64,000 bases of DNA, from the NCBI RefSeq assembly GCF_001984125.1, contig NZ_MTQL01000006.1, positions 496,001 through 560,000 on the forward strand, given 5' to 3'. The notes beneath the pieces are model-generated. The model was not told the origin of the DNA and ran no database searches. It saw only the letters and a list, made by a program, of their open reading frames with translations. Source of the DNA: Leifsonia sp. ALI-44-B (lineage in GTDB: Bacteria > Actinomycetota > Actinomycetes > Actinomycetales > Microbacteriaceae). Shown here piece by piece: positions 38,590 through 49,056 of this stretch. Position numbers and translations under genes: made by a program. Positions within the stretch are counted from its first letter, which is position 1, and each line of letters starts with the position of its first letter.

Positions 38590-41202
38590 CTAGCCCTTCA
38601 CGGCGATGTTCACCACGCGCGGCGCACGAACGATGACGTTCGCGATCTCGCGGTCGCCCACGGCCTTCACGATGGAGGGCAGCGCGCGGGCCAGCTTCTC
38701 GAGCTCGGCGCCGTCGATGCGCGGCGAGACCTCGAGGCGGTCGCGCACCTTGCCGTTGACCTGCACGACGCACGTCACCTTCTCTTCGACGAGCAGCGTC
38801 GGGTCGGCCTTGCGCCACTGCGTCGCCGCAACGGTCGCCTCGTAGCCGAGCATGTTCCACATGTCCTCGGCCGTGTAGGGCGCGAACAGGTTGAGCGCCA
38901 TGGCGATGACCTCGGCGGCCTCGCGCACGGCGGGATCGCCCGCGCCAGCGCCGGTGTCGATGGTCTTGCGAGTCACGTTGACGAGCTCCATGAGGCGGGC
39001 CACGACCACGTTGAACTTGTAGGACTCGACGAGCCCCGGGGCATCCGCGAGGAAGCGGTGCGTGTGGCGGCGCAGAGCCTGGTCGCCGTTCTTCCACACC
39101 ACGTCGGGCGACGACGTGACGTCCTGGGCGATGCGCCACGCGCGGGCCAGGAATTTGGAGGAACCGGCGGGCGAGACATCCGCCCAGTCGATGTCGTCTT
39201 CGGGCGGGCTCGCGAAGGCCAGCGTGACGCGCAGGGCGTCGGCGCCGTACTTCTTCAGCTCGTCGGCGAATTCGACCAGGTTGCCCTTCGACTTCGACAT
39301 CTTGGCGCCGTCCATGAGCACCATGCCCTGGTTGAGCAGCGAGGTGAACGGCTCGGTGAAGCTCAGGTAGTCGAGGTCGAACAGCACCTTGGTGATGAAG
39401 CGCGAGTAGAGCAGGTGCAGAATGGCGTGCTCTACGCCGCCCACGTACTGGTCGATGGGCGCCCACTTCTCGGCCTGCTTCTTATCGAAGGGCTGCGTGG
39501 CGTCCTTGGCCGACAGGAAGCGCAAGTAGTACCACGAGCTGTCGACGAACGTGTCCATGGTGTCGGAGTCGCGCTTGGCGGGGCCGCCGCACGACGGGCA
39601 CGCCACGTTGATCCAGTCCTCTGCGGCACCGAGCGGGCTCGTGCCCTTCGGCTGCAGGTCGAGGCCATCGGCGGCGGGCAGCGCGACGGGCAGCTGGTCG
39701 AGCGGCACGGGCACCTCGCCACATGCCTCGCAATGGATGATCGGGATGGGGGCACCCCAGTAGCGCTGACGCGAGACGAGCCAGTCGCGCAGGCGGTAGT
39801 TTTTGGCGCTCTTGCCGAGACCCGAGCTCGCCAACGCCTCGGTGATCTTCTTGATGGCGTTGTTCTTCGACAGACCGTCGAAGGGGCCCGAGTTGATCAG
39901 GCGGCCGGTGCCCGTGAGCGCCTCGCCCGTCGTCTTGGGGTCGACGAGCGGTAGGTCATCGGGCAGCTCGCCGTCGACGAGCACGGGGATGGCGCCCGTG
40001 ACGGGCTGATTGACGTCGACGACCACGCGCACCGGCAGGTCGAAGGCGCGCGCGAAGTCGAGGTCGCGCTGGTCGTGCGCGGGAACGGCCATGACGGCGC
40101 CCGTGCCGTAGTCGGACAGCACGTAGTCGGCGGCCCAGATCGGGATGCGCTCACCCGTGAGCGGGTTCTTGGCATAGCGGTCAAGGAACACGCCGGTCTT
40201 CTCGCGCTCGGTGCTCAGGCGGTCGATCTCGCTCGTGCCCTGGACCTTCTCGAGGTAGTCCTGGAACGCCATGCGCACCTCGGGCGTCGAACCGGACGCC
40301 AGCTCGGCAGCCAGGTCGGAATCGGGCGCGACGACCATGAAGGTCACGCCGTAGAGCGTGTCGGGGCGCGTCGTGTAGACCGAGATCGGCTCGGAGCGGC
40401 CCTCGATCGTGAACTGCACGTCGGCGCCCGTCGAGCGGCCGATCCAGTTCTTCTGCATGCTGAGAACCTTGGTGGGCCACTTGCCCTCGAGCTGGTTCAG
40501 GTCGTCGATCAGGCGGTCGGCGTAGTCGGTGATGCGGAAGTACCACTGCGTCAGCTTCTTCTTCGTGACGAGGTGGCCGCACCGCTCACAACGGCCGTCG
40601 ACGACCTGCTCGTTGGCGAGGACCGTCTGGTCGTTGGGGCACCAGTTGACCTGGCTGGCCTTGCGGTAGGCGAGACCCTTTTCATAGAGCTTCAGGAAGA
40701 TCCACTGCGTCCAGCGGTAGTACTCCTCGTCGCTCGTGTGCAGCTCGCGGTCCCAGTCGAACGAGGGCGCGTAGGTGCGGAACGAGCGCTTCTGCTGGTC
40801 GATGTTGTCATACGTCCAGCCGCGGGGGTCGATGCCGCGCTTGATGGCCGCGTTCTCGGCGGGCAGGCCGAACGAGTCCCAGCCGATGGGGTGCAGCACG
40901 TTGAAGCCCTGCTGGCGCCAGTAGCGCGCCACGACGTCGCCCAGGCCGAAGGCCTCGGCGTGACCCATGTGCAGGTCGCCCGAGGGGTAAGGGAACATGT
41001 CGAGCACGTACTTGCGCGGACGCGTGTCGGACTCGTCGTCGGTGCGGAACGGCTTCATCTCGTCCCAGACGGGAAGCCACTTGTCCTGAATCGCCTGGAA
41101 GTCGTAGCGGTCGGGCGCAACGGCACCGGCACCGGCGTCGGTGCTCGCTACGGTCGGGGCGCTCTCGGACACGGCACTCTCGGGCGTTTCACGCTCAGAC
41201 AC
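38590..41202 (-). CDS. leuS: Leucyl-tRNA synthetase
   Basis: Charges tRNA-Leu. From the GTG at 41202 the protein has 870 residues. It shows the class I signature [15 protein letters not shown] at 71-85, the editing domain within residues about 260-450, the zinc-like insertion CEACGE...[17 protein letters not shown] (KMSKS loop) and the C-terminal anticodon-binding region. The first 30 residues are Ser/Ala/Glu-rich and precede the conserved [19 protein letters not shown]. The 5' leader holds a perfect 16-bp palindrome. No T-box sequence was recognised upstream, although the enzyme's amino acid is also sensed at leuA. Confidence 0.97.
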   Translation of the reverse strand: MSERETPESAVSESAPTVASTDAGAGAVAPDRYDFQAIQDKWLPVWDEMKPFRTDDESDTRPRKYVLDMFPYPSGDLHMGHAEAFGLGDVVARYWRQQGFNVLHPIGWDSFGLPAENAAIKRGIDPRGWTYDNIDQQKRSFRTYAPSFDWDRELHTSDEEYYRWTQWIFLKLYEKGLAYRKASQVNWCPNDQTVLANEQVVDGRCERCGHLVTKKKLTQWYFRITDYADRLIDDLNQLEGKWPTKVLSMQKNWIGRSTGADVQFTIEGRSEPISVYTTRPDTLYGVTFMVVAPDSDLAAELASGSTPEVRMAFQDYLEKVQGTSEIDRLSTEREKTGVFLDRYAKNPLTGERIPIWAADYVLSDYGTGAVMAVPAHDQRDLDFARAFDLPVRVVVDVNQPVTGAIPVLVDGELPDDLPLVDPKTTGEALTGTGRLINSGPFDGLSKNNAIKKITEALASSGLGKSAKNYRLRDWLVSRQRYWGAPIPIIHCEACGEVPVPLDQLPVALPAADGLDLQPKGTSPLGAAEDWINVACPSCGGPAKRDSDTMDTFVDSSWYYLRFLSAKDATQPFDKKQAEKWAPIDQYVGGVEHAILHLLYSRFITKVLFDLDYLSFTEPFTSLLNQGMVLMDGAKMSKSKGNLVEFADELKKYGADALRVTLAFASPPEDDIDWADVSPAGSSKFLARAWRIAQDVTSSPDVVWKNGDQALRRHTHRFLADAPGLVESYKFNVVVARLMELVNVTRKTIDTGAGAGDPAVREAAEVIAMALNLFAPYTAEDMWNMLGYEATVAATQWRKADPTLLVEEKVTCVVQVNGKVRDRLEVSPRIDGAELEKLARALPSIVKAVGDREIANVIVRAPRVVNIAVKG

Positions 41203-41237
41203 AGCACTCTCAATTCGTTCGGGTGAATGAAGCCGGG

Positions 41238-41253
41238 GGATGTCGCGACATCC
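41238..41253. repeat. Perfect 16-bp palindrome in the leuS leader
   Basis: GGATGTCGCGACATCC is its own reverse complement and lies 36 nt upstream of the leuS start, within the presumed transcript. TAGCAT at 41282-41277 is a candidate -10 upstream of it. The palindrome could be a dimeric protein-binding site or an RNA hairpin. Confidence 0.65.
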
Positions 41254-41321
41254 GCTCTCTGACGGCCCAAATCTCAATGCTACTAAACCTTGGGCGGGGG
41301 CCCGGCATTCCGCGAATGCAC

Positions 41322-42959
41322 TCAGTCGGGCGGATGAGCGGAGGCCCCGAGCGCCCCGAGCGGTGCCCGCGCTTTGAGCGCCATCTCGTCGACTTCGGCT
41401 GCCGCATCCGACGACCACGTGATGCCGCCACCCGCGCCCACGCTGGCCCCGTGCGCGTCCACGACGATGCTGCGGATGACCATCGACAGGTCGAGCGTGC
41501 CGTCGGCCCCGACCATGCCGAACGCCCCGGCATACAGCCCACGGGGAGCGCCCTCCAGGCCGCCGAGGATGTCGATGGCGCTCTGTTTCGGGGCCCCCGT
41601 CATCGAGCCGGCGGGGAACGTCGAGGCGAGGACGTCGACGGCATCGCACCCGTCGGCCAGCTGCCCCGACACGGTGGAGACGAGCTGGTGCACGTGCGCA
41701 TAGCTCTCGACGTCGAACAGCGTGTCCACGCGCACGCTGCCGAGGGCCGAGACGCGCCCCACGTCATTGCGCATGAGGTCGACGATCATGAGGTTCTCTG
41801 CACGTTCCTTGGCGCTCGCCCGCAGCTCATCGGCGAGTTCGCCATCGCGCACGGCATCGGATGCTCGGGGCCGCGTGCCCTTGATTGGTCGCACCTCGAT
41901 GCGACCCCCGCGGTCGAGACCGAGGAACTTCTCGGGGCTGGCCGAGACGAGCGAGAGGCTGCCGAACCGGAGGAGGCCGCCGCGGTGCGTCGGGCTCGAG
42001 CGTCGCAGGGTGCGGAACACCTCGACGGGGTCGAAGGCCCCCGGAACGTCGATGCGGTTCGTGAGGCAGAGCTGATAGGCGTCCCCGCGGCCAATGCTCG
42101 CGCGGCACCGGTCGATGAGGGCGCGATAGGCGGCCCGGCCGTGACGCCAAGCGGGTTCCGGATGCGCGAGGCCCGTTGTCGCAGCTCGCTCCCCCGCCTC
42201 CGCAGGCGTGTCGGCGCGTGCGTGGGCGGCGGCATCATCCGTTTCGGTCGCAGCGCCGCTGATGCTCGCCTCGCCATTGCCTGTGTCTCGGCCCCGTTCG
42301 ATCGCGGCCACCGCGTCGTCCGCCCAGCTGGCGCCAGCATCGTCATCCGCCCAGAAGATCGACATTGTTCGCGCAGCATGGTCGACGACCAGCAACCGCG
42401 TCACGCGCAAGAAGGCGGCTTCGGGAGTTACTGGGCTGGCGTGTCCCGCGTCAGCGACGGGCTTCGGGTCAGGGTCAGCGACCGTGCGCGAATCGGTGTC
42501 GACAAAGAAGTCACCGACGACGTGGGCATGCCGCGCTGCAGCCGTCGACGACCCGTCGGCCCGCCACTCATAGCCGAGGAATCCGACCCAGCCCGGCTTG
42601 AACCCGCCGAGTGACGGTCGTCGGTCCCCTGCTTCGAGTGGCTCCTCGAAACGCTGCCGCATGTGATCCCCGATGTCGGCGACTGTCACGATCCGAGCAT
42701 CGCCGGAGCCGGAATCAACGCCCGCGCGAATGGCTGACTGCTCCCCCTGCACCACGAGCTCATCGCCCGTACCGAGGTAGCTCAGGCCGTTAGCCGCGTC
42801 GACGCCCGCATCCAACCAGAAGCTGAACGGATGCGCCGCGAAAAGCTCGTCGTAGAGACGCTCGGTGCTCACGCCATCCGGAAGGTCGACCAACCGCTCA
42901 CCGAACGCTACGCCGCGCCGACGCTCGCGTTCGGGGTCAGAAGAGGGGGCGGATGTCAC
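41322..42959 (-). CDS. pabB: Aminodeoxychorismate synthase component I
   Basis: Converts chorismate with ammonia to aminodeoxychorismate for folate synthesis. The chorismate-binding domain (C-terminal half) has [11 protein letters not shown], whose lysine is characteristic of PabB rather than anthranilate synthase, then [31 protein letters not shown] and [11 protein letters not shown]. The middle holds an Ala/Asp-rich insertion (about 205-270). The GTG at 42959 is chosen over the GTG at 42965 because TAAGCT, made partly of the cydC stop codon, lies exactly 6 nt before it; this gives 545 residues. No pabA is seen in this window, so the glutaminase partner must be elsewhere. Its position right after cydC has no obvious metabolic meaning. 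Confidence 0.92.
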   Translation of the reverse strand: MTSAPSSDPERERRRGVAFGERLVDLPDGVSTERLYDELFAAHPFSFWLDAGVDAANGLSYLGTGDELVVQGEQSAIRAGVDSGSGDARIVTVADIGDHMRQRFEEPLEAGDRRPSLGGFKPGWVGFLGYEWRADGSSTAAARHAHVVGDFFVDTDSRTVADPDPKPVADAGHASPVTPEAAFLRVTRLLVVDHAARTMSIFWADDDAGASWADDAVAAIERGRDTGNGEASISGAATETDDAAAHARADTPAEAGERAATTGLAHPEPAWRHGRAAYRALIDRCRASIGRGDAYQLCLTNRIDVPGAFDPVEVFRTLRRSSPTHRGGLLRFGSLSLVSASPEKFLGLDRGGRIEVRPIKGTRPRASDAVRDGELADELRASAKERAENLMIVDLMRNDVGRVSALGSVRVDTLFDVESYAHVHQLVSTVSGQLADGCDAVDVLASTFPAGSMTGAPKQSAIDILGGLEGAPRGLYAGAFGMVGADGTLDLSMVIRSIVVDAHGASVGAGGGITWSSDAAAEVDEMALKARAPLGALGASAHPPD

Positions 42960-42971
42960 CCCCACAGCTTA
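42960..42971 (-). promoter_or_regulatory. Leaderless-type -10 element of pabB
   Basis: TAAGCT at 42971-42966, six bases, then GTG at 42959. The TAA is the cydC stop codon. Confidence 0.5.
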
Positions 42972-44735
42972 CGGTCGCGGGGACTCGCTCAGCCGGGCGT
43001 CGCCGTCGGGTCGCAACGTGAGGCGGCGGCTGAAGAGCCCGGCCGGAACATCCGTGTGCGAGATCAGGATGACGGTGCGTCGATCGCCGGCCGCCGCAAC
43101 CAGGTCGCGCACGAGCGCGTCGGCCAGGTCGGCCTCGACGTTGGCGGTCGGCTCGTCGAGCACCAGCACGGGGAAGTCGTGCAGGAGCGCCCGGGCGAGG
43201 GCGATGCGCTGGGCTTGCCCGCCCGAGACCAGTGAGCCACGCTCACCAACGCGCGCGTCGAGTCCGCCCCGGGCCGCGACCCAGGAGTCGAGGCCCACGC
43301 GGCGCAGCACGTCGAGCAGCTGCGCGTCGTCGGCGTCGTCCTTGGCGAAGAGGAGGTTCTGTCGGATCGTCTCGTCGAAGAGGTAGGGCGTCTGCTCCGA
43401 GAGCCCGACGATGCGGCGAACCTCGTCCTGCGGCATCCGCTGGGCGGGCACGCCGTCGATGAGATAGTCGCCGTAGACGTCGACAAAACGCACGAGGGCC
43501 TGAGCGAGGCTCGTCTTGCCGGCGCCGCTCTCGCCCTCGACGAGCAGCCGGTCCCCCGGCTCGAGAGTCACGGTGACTCCGCGCACGGCCGCGTCGGCGC
43601 GACCCGGCCAGCGCACGCTCAGGTCCGTCAGCTGGATGCGCGGCACGCTGGACGCCACATCCTCGCCACGACGATCGGCTGTGCTCCCTACATCCACTCC
43701 CCCACGGTCGCCGCCGACCCGGGCGGCGGGATCGTCCACGGGGATGCCGGCGGGCACCGTTGCTGGTACCACCTCGGCGATCCGCGCCGCGCTCGACCGC
43801 ACCTGACGGAAAACACCGACGGCCACGGGCACCATCGCCACGATCTCGAACACGGCGAGCGGCACGAGCGCGATGACAGCCAACTCGGGGGCGCTCAAAG
43901 TTCCGGCGCCGAAGGCCGGGATACCCGCGATGACGGCGATGACCACGGCCAGACCCGAGAACAGGCTCAGGGTGGCGGCCGCGATTCCGGCACCGCCGGC
44001 GCGGCGCACGACGGCTTGCGTGAGGTCGGCATCCGCCCGCTCGATGCGCGCGCGGGCCTCGGTGTCGGCACCGTAGGCGGTCAGCACGTCGAGGTTGTTG
44101 AGGTAGTCGAGCAGGGCGTCGAGCACGGCGGCACGGCGGGGTGCGATCGACCGTTCGGCGCGCGCCGCATAGCGCGTGACCCAGAAGGCACTCACCGCGA
44201 AGGCCAGCACGAGGCAGACGGCGAGGCCCAGGGCCGCGACGGGCGACAGGAACGCGACGCCCACGACGGCCACGACCGCCACGCCGAGGGACGTGACGAT
44301 GGGCTGCACCACCCGCAGCGGCAGGTTCTGCAGGTCGTCGACATCCGAGACGAGCGCCGACAGCAGCGAACCGCGTTTGGCGCGACCGAGTCCGCCCGGA
44401 GCCAGCGGGATCAGACGGCGCAGCACCTCGACGCGCACGGCCTCGAGCTGCCGGAACGCGGCGTCGTGGCTGACCAGACGTTCCAGGTAGCGGAAGAAGG
44501 CGCGCCCCAGGGCAAACGCGCGCACCCCGACCACGGCCATCGACAGGAACAGGATGGGCGGCTGCTCGGCGGCCTTCGTGATCAACCAGGCACTCGTCGC
44601 GAGCAACGCCACCGTGCAGAACGCGGCGAGGATGCCGACCAGGATGCCGGGCAGCGCCACCCTCAGCCGCGGCTGAGCAAGCCTCAGGATGCCGCGGGCC
44701 TCGGCGCGCGTGTCACCCGCAGTGTTGCGGCTCAT
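42969..44735 (-). CDS. cydC: Thiol reductant ABC exporter subunit CydC
   Basis: Half-transporter that with CydD exports cysteine and glutathione-type thiols, needed for assembly of cytochrome bd. The 588-residue protein has an N-terminal six-helix membrane domain (about 25-330), a Ser/Gly/Asp-rich linker, and an ATPase with Walker A EGESGAGKT, signature LVSGGQAQR and Walker B FPVLVLDEPTANVE. The ATG at 44735 overlaps the cydD stop by 4 nt. Gene order cydA-cydB-cydD-cydC is the usual actinobacterial one. Confidence 0.95.
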   Translation of the reverse strand: MSRNTAGDTRAEARGILRLAQPRLRVALPGILVGILAAFCTVALLATSAWLITKAAEQPPILFLSMAVVGVRAFALGRAFFRYLERLVSHDAAFRQLEAVRVEVLRRLIPLAPGGLGRAKRGSLLSALVSDVDDLQNLPLRVVQPIVTSLGVAVVAVVGVAFLSPVAALGLAVCLVLAFAVSAFWVTRYAARAERSIAPRRAAVLDALLDYLNNLDVLTAYGADTEARARIERADADLTQAVVRRAGGAGIAAATLSLFSGLAVVIAVIAGIPAFGAGTLSAPELAVIALVPLAVFEIVAMVPVAVGVFRQVRSSAARIAEVVPATVPAGIPVDDPAARVGGDRGGVDVGSTADRRGEDVASSVPRIQLTDLSVRWPGRADAAVRGVTVTLEPGDRLLVEGESGAGKTSLAQALVRFVDVYGDYLIDGVPAQRMPQDEVRRIVGLSEQTPYLFDETIRQNLLFAKDDADDAQLLDVLRRVGLDSWVAARGGLDARVGERGSLVSGGQAQRIALARALLHDFPVLVLDEPTANVEADLADALVRDLVAAAGDRRTVILISHTDVPAGLFSRRLTLRPDGDARLSESPRP

Positions 44736-46489
44736 CGTTCCGTTCCTTCCGCCACAGCCGTTGTTGCTCCGGCCCGCCCTCGTGCGGTCGCCCCTGCCGC
44801 CGAGACAGGCGCGATAGTGACCACGACGTCGGCCGCGCTCAGGAACGCCTGACGGTGGCTGACGACGATCACGGCCACGCCCGCCCGCGCGACCTCGCGC
44901 AAGCTAGCGATCAGCCGAGCCTCGGTCGCATGGTCGAGAGCCGAGCTGGGCTCGTCGAGCACGAGCACGCGGCATCCGCGACTCTCGAGGCGATAGAGCG
45001 CACGGGCAATGGCCACGCGCTGTGCCTGACCGCCCGACACGCCCGAGCCCCCGACGCCCAACTCCAGCCGCGGGTCGAGGTCGGCAATTGCGGCACGCTC
45101 GAGCGACCGACGCACGAGCGACTCGTCGGGCTGCGCGTCGCCCAGCGCCACGTTCTCGGCAACGGAGCCGAAGATGAGCCCCGGCTTCTGACCGGCCCAC
45201 GCCAGCCAGGCGCGATCGTTTACCAATCGGTCGGATGCGACCTCCCGGCCGTCGACGGCTATGCGGCCCTCGGCCGGCACGAACCCGTTCAGCGCCGCCA
45301 CGATCGTCGACTTGCCCGAGCCGCTCGGCCCGGACAGCACCGTGAGCGAACAGGCGGCGAACGTCGCGGAGAAGTTCTGCACGGCCACGGCCTCTTCGTA
45401 GGACACGGTCAGGTCGGTCACGGAGAGGCCGGTGCGAGCATCCGTATCAGGAGCGCCATCGTCGGCGGCATCCGAAACGACAGCGCCACCCGAAACGACG
45501 CTCTCCGAGGCAGCATCGTGCCCCTTACGGCGCGCCCGCGCCTCATCGAGAATCGCGAACGCCTCATCCGCCGCCGTCACGCCCTCGGCTGCCGCGTGGA
45601 AGTTCGCCCCCACCTGCCGGATCGGCAGGAACGCCTCGGGCGCCAACAACAGCACGAATAGGCCGGCCGGCAATAGCATCGATCCGTCCACGAGCCGCAG
45701 GCCCACCGAAACCGCCACGATGGCCACCGAGAGGCTTGCGGCGAGCTCGAGCGCGAAGCTCGACAGGAACGACACCCGCAGCACCTTCATGGTCTCGACA
45801 CGGTACTCACGCGTGATGCGCGACATCCGCTCGACCTGCCGGTTCTGCCGCCCGAAGATCTTGAGTGTCGCCAGCCCGCCGAGCGTGTCGACGAACCCGC
45901 GCGACAGCCGCCCGAGCGCCTGCCACTGCCTCTGCTGCACGGCCTGCGTGGCCCAGCCGATCAGGATCATGAAGACCGGGATGAGCGGCAACGTGACGAT
46001 CACGATCACGGCTGACAGCCAGTCGGTCACGAACATCGAGAGCACGATGACGGGGGTGGCGATAGCGGTCAGCAACAGCTGCGGGATGTACTTCGAGAAG
46101 TAGTCGTCGAGGGCGTCGACGCCCCGCCCCGCCAGCGTCGCGATATCGCTCGACGAGCGGCCCGACATCCAGGCCGGCCCGAGGGTGGTGGTGGCATCGA
46201 CGATCTGTGTGCGCAACTCGCTCTTCACGCGCGCCGCCGCGCGGGCCGACAGTGCATCGTTGGCCCAGACCAAAACCGCGCGAATCAGGATGACCGCAAC
46301 CAACGCCCCGACGAACGGCCACAGCGTGTCGAGCGGAGTGCCGTCGATGGCCCGCGTGATGAGCGTCGTCAGGAGGAACGCGAAGGCGACGATGCACCCG
46401 GTGGTGGCGAGGCCGACAGCCCCACCGGCCACCAGGAACAGTCGCGCGCTTTTCGCGTAGCGCAGCAGACGCGGATCGAGGGGTTTCAC
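44732..46489 (-). CDS. cydD: Thiol reductant ABC exporter subunit CydD
   Basis: Partner half-transporter of CydC, 585 residues. The membrane domain covers about 15-310 (GAVGLATTGCIVAFAFLL onward), and the ATPase carries Walker A GPSGSGKS, signature GVSGGQAQR and Walker B VLVLDEPSSALD. The two ATPases pair to make the working transporter. The GTG at 46489 lies 9 nt after the cydB stop with no ribosome binding site, but TAGCCT, starting with the cydB stop codon, lies 6 nt before it, so cydDC may also be transcribed from its own promoter. Confidence 0.95.
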   Translation of the reverse strand: MKPLDPRLLRYAKSARLFLVAGGAVGLATTGCIVAFAFLLTTLITRAIDGTPLDTLWPFVGALVAVILIRAVLVWANDALSARAAARVKSELRTQIVDATTTLGPAWMSGRSSSDIATLAGRGVDALDDYFSKYIPQLLLTAIATPVIVLSMFVTDWLSAVIVIVTLPLIPVFMILIGWATQAVQQRQWQALGRLSRGFVDTLGGLATLKIFGRQNRQVERMSRITREYRVETMKVLRVSFLSSFALELAASLSVAIVAVSVGLRLVDGSMLLPAGLFVLLLAPEAFLPIRQVGANFHAAAEGVTAADEAFAILDEARARRKGHDAASESVVSGGAVVSDAADDGAPDTDARTGLSVTDLTVSYEEAVAVQNFSATFAACSLTVLSGPSGSGKSTIVAALNGFVPAEGRIAVDGREVASDRLVNDRAWLAWAGQKPGLIFGSVAENVALGDAQPDESLVRRSLERAAIADLDPRLELGVGGSGVSGGQAQRVAIARALYRLESRGCRVLVLDEPSSALDHATEARLIASLREVARAGVAVIVVSHRQAFLSAADVVVTIAPVSAAGATARGRAGATTAVAEGTER

Positions 46490-46501
46490 CGTGTCAGGCT
46501 A
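46490..46501 (-). promoter_or_regulatory. Leaderless-type -10 element of cydD
   Basis: TAGCCT at 46501-46496, six bases, then the GTG of cydD. The TAG is the cydB stop codon. The same hexamer sequence and arrangement occur at the leuA leader. Confidence 0.5.
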
Positions 46502-47506
46502 GTGCGCGGCGGTTTCGATGTGCGAACGGGAGACCCGCTTGCGGAACACCCAGTAGGTCCAGCCCTGGTAGAGCAGGATGAGCGGCAGCGCGATGACCGC
46601 GACCCAGCTCATGACCTCTAGCGTGTACTGCGTCGACGACGCGTTCGCGATCGTGAGGCTGTTGGCGGGGTCGTTCGATGCGGGCATGACGGCCGGGAAC
46701 AGCGCCACGAAGAGCGTCAGCACGGCCGCCGCGATGGTCGCCGCCATGAGGGCGAAGGCGCGCCCCTCCTTGCCGAGCGCGTTGGCGATGTAGGCGAGGA
46801 TCAACAGCACGGCGGCCGCGGCGGCACCGATCACGACCCCCGACTTCTCGGGGTGCGCCAGCACGGTCCAGCCGAGGAAGGTCGCCGCCACCAGGATCGT
46901 GGCGATGCCCGAACGCGCCGCCAGCTTGCGGGCCCGCTCGCGCAGCTCGCCGTCGGTCTTCAGCGAGACGAAGATGACGCCGTGCGTGAAGAACAGCAGC
47001 AGGGTCGTGACGCCGCCGAGCAGCGCATACGGGTTGAGCAGGGCGAAGAAGCCGCCGATGTAGTTGTGATCCGCGTCGAGCGGCACACCCTGCACGATGT
47101 TGGCGAAGGCCACGCCCCACAGCAGGGCCGGGATGGCGCTGCCCACGATGATCATGGTGTCGAAGCGCTTCTTCCACGACGCCTCGGGCCGCTGGTGCCG
47201 ATACTCGAACGACACACCGCGGATGATGAGGGCCAGCAGGATGAGCAGGAGCGGCAGGTAGAACCCGCTGAACAACGTTGCGTACCACTCGGGGAAGGCC
47301 GCGAACAGGGCAGCGCCCGCCACGATCACCCACGTCTCGTTGAGGTCCCACACGGGCCCGATGGTGTTGATGATGACGCGGCGGTCGGTGTCGTCTTTGC
47401 CGAGGAACGGCAGCGACATACCTACACCGAAGTCGAAGCCGTCGAGGACGAAGTAGCCCACGAAGAAGAAGGCGACGATCCAGAACCAGAGGATTCCGAG
47501 GTCCAT
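46499..47506 (-). CDS. cydB: Cytochrome bd ubiquinol oxidase subunit II
   Basis: Membrane subunit of the high-affinity terminal oxidase, reducing O2 to water with quinol electrons. The 335-residue protein has the family's N-terminal WFWIVAFFFVGYFVLDGFDFGVGM, the conserved GPVWDLNETWVIVAGAALFAAFPEWY, and about eight membrane segments, ending with LYQGWTYWVFRKRV. It lies 20 nt after cydA with a GGAAG ribosome binding site and belongs to the cydABDC operon. Confidence 0.97.
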   Translation of the reverse strand: MDLGILWFWIVAFFFVGYFVLDGFDFGVGMSLPFLGKDDTDRRVIINTIGPVWDLNETWVIVAGAALFAAFPEWYATLFSGFYLPLLLILLALIIRGVSFEYRHQRPEASWKKRFDTMIIVGSAIPALLWGVAFANIVQGVPLDADHNYIGGFFALLNPYALLGGVTTLLLFFTHGVIFVSLKTDGELRERARKLAARSGIATILVAATFLGWTVLAHPEKSGVVIGAAAAAVLLILAYIANALGKEGRAFALMAATIAAAVLTLFVALFPAVMPASNDPANSLTIANASSTQYTLEVMSWVAVIALPLILLYQGWTYWVFRKRVSRSHIETAAH

Positions 47507-47525
47507 GATTATTCTTCCTGTCTCG

Positions 47526-48938
47526 CTAGTAGACGGTGGTGACCGGTTGGTGGATGCCGGACTCTTCGTCGGCGACGGGTGCGTCGTCCGGCCCCTTCTG
47601 GGCCGCCTTCTTGATGAGCTTGAACTCGACCACCGCGAGGGTGCCGTACACGGCCGTGAACGCGATCAGCGAAATCAGCACGTCGAGACCCGTGATGTTC
47701 GGCGAGACTCCGTCCGCGGTCTTCAGCAAGCCGAAGACGAGCCACGGTTGGCGCCCCATCTCGGTGAAGACCCAGCCGACGATCATGGCGGCGAGCGACG
47801 CGGGGAATGACCAGATCGCGATCTTCCACACCCACTTCTGCTCGGGCATGCGCCCCTTGCGGGTGAGCCAGAGACCCGTGAGGGCCACGAGGATGTGGAA
47901 GATGCCGAGGCCGATCATCCAGCGGAACGACCAGTAGGTGACCCAGATGATGGGCGTGTAGTCGCCGGGGCCGTAGAGCTGCACGTACTGCGCCTGCAGG
48001 TCGTTGATGCCCTCGACGGTTCCGTTGAAGGTGTGCGTCGACAGGAACGAGAGCAGATAGGGGATGCGGATCGAGAACAGTTCGTGCACGCCGTCAGGTG
48101 TGCCGAGTGTGAAGATCGAGAAGGATGCATCCGCCCCCGTCGATGTGTCGTACATCGCCTCGGCCGCCGCCATCTTCATGGGCTGCGTCTGGACCATCGC
48201 GAGGCTGAGCTGATCGCCCGCCAGGGTGGTGAGCGCGCCCGCGATGAGCATCGTCCACAGGCCGAACTTCAGGGCCGGCTTCATGGTGTCGAGGTGCTGA
48301 TTGCGCGAGAGGTGGTAGGCCGCCACCGTGATGACGAGTCCGGCCGACACCATGAAGCAGGCGAAGATCGTGTGCGGGAACGCCGCCAGGGCGACCTTGT
48401 TCGTGAGCACGTCGACGATCGAGGTGAGCTCGGCGCGACCCCGCTCTTCATTGATCTGGAAACCGACCGGGTTCTGCATGAACGCGTTGGCCGCGATGAT
48501 GAAGTACGCCGACAGGATGCTGCCGATGGCCGCGGCCCAGATGGTCAACAGGTGAATCTTGGGCGAGAGCTTGTCCCAGCCGAAGATCCAGAGACCGATG
48601 AAGGTGGCCTCGAAGAAGAAAGCCAGCAGACCCTCGAGCGCGAGCGGGGCTCCGAAGACGTCGCCCACGAAGCGCGAGTAGTCGGACCAGTTCATGCCGA
48701 ACTGGAACTCCTGCACGATGCCCGTCACGACGCCCATGGCGAAGTTGATGAGGAAGATCTTGCCGAAGAACTGCGTCATCTGTAGGTAGTGCACCTTGCC
48801 CGTGCGCACCCAGGCGGTCTGGAAGATGGCGACCGTGGTGGCCATTCCGATCGTCAGGGGGACGAACAGGAAGTGGTAGATGGTCGTCAGACCGAACTGC
48901 CATCGCGAGAGAAGCAGCGGGTCGAGTAATTCGTTCAC
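47526..48938 (-). CDS. cydA: Cytochrome bd ubiquinol oxidase subunit I
   Basis: Heme-carrying subunit with hemes b558, b595 and d. From the GTG at 48938, which has GGAG at 7 nt, the protein has 470 residues. RWQFGLTTIYHFLFVPLTIGMA carries an axial histidine (H22), GIVQEFQFGMNWSDYSRFVGDVFGAPLA and FFFEATFIGLW are conserved heme/proton-channel segments, and the Q loop is of the short type. WMIGLGIFHILVAL and the C-terminal helices follow. The promoter region upstream contains a perfect 15-bp palindrome described separately. Confidence 0.97.
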   Translation of the reverse strand: MNELLDPLLLSRWQFGLTTIYHFLFVPLTIGMATTVAIFQTAWVRTGKVHYLQMTQFFGKIFLINFAMGVVTGIVQEFQFGMNWSDYSRFVGDVFGAPLALEGLLAFFFEATFIGLWIFGWDKLSPKIHLLTIWAAAIGSILSAYFIIAANAFMQNPVGFQINEERGRAELTSIVDVLTNKVALAAFPHTIFACFMVSAGLVITVAAYHLSRNQHLDTMKPALKFGLWTMLIAGALTTLAGDQLSLAMVQTQPMKMAAAEAMYDTSTGADASFSIFTLGTPDGVHELFSIRIPYLLSFLSTHTFNGTVEGINDLQAQYVQLYGPGDYTPIIWVTYWSFRWMIGLGIFHILVALTGLWLTRKGRMPEQKWVWKIAIWSFPASLAAMIVGWVFTEMGRQPWLVFGLLKTADGVSPNITGLDVLISLIAFTAVYGTLAVVEFKLIKKAAQKGPDDAPVADEESGIHQPVTTVY

Positions 48939-49056
48939 TGAGAGCTCCGTTTTCAGAGGTCCGCTAGCGGCTGATCCCCCGGGCAGCGTGTCGCCGGATC
49001 GGCGGAATCGAGCGGGTTTGGTGTCCCGCTGAATCAATCGTAGCGCGATTTCGGCC

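Noticed and set aside
41203-41321. A T-box riboswitch ahead of leuS
   Set aside because: The conserved T-box sequence and the terminator/antiterminator pair are not present; only the short palindrome is seen.
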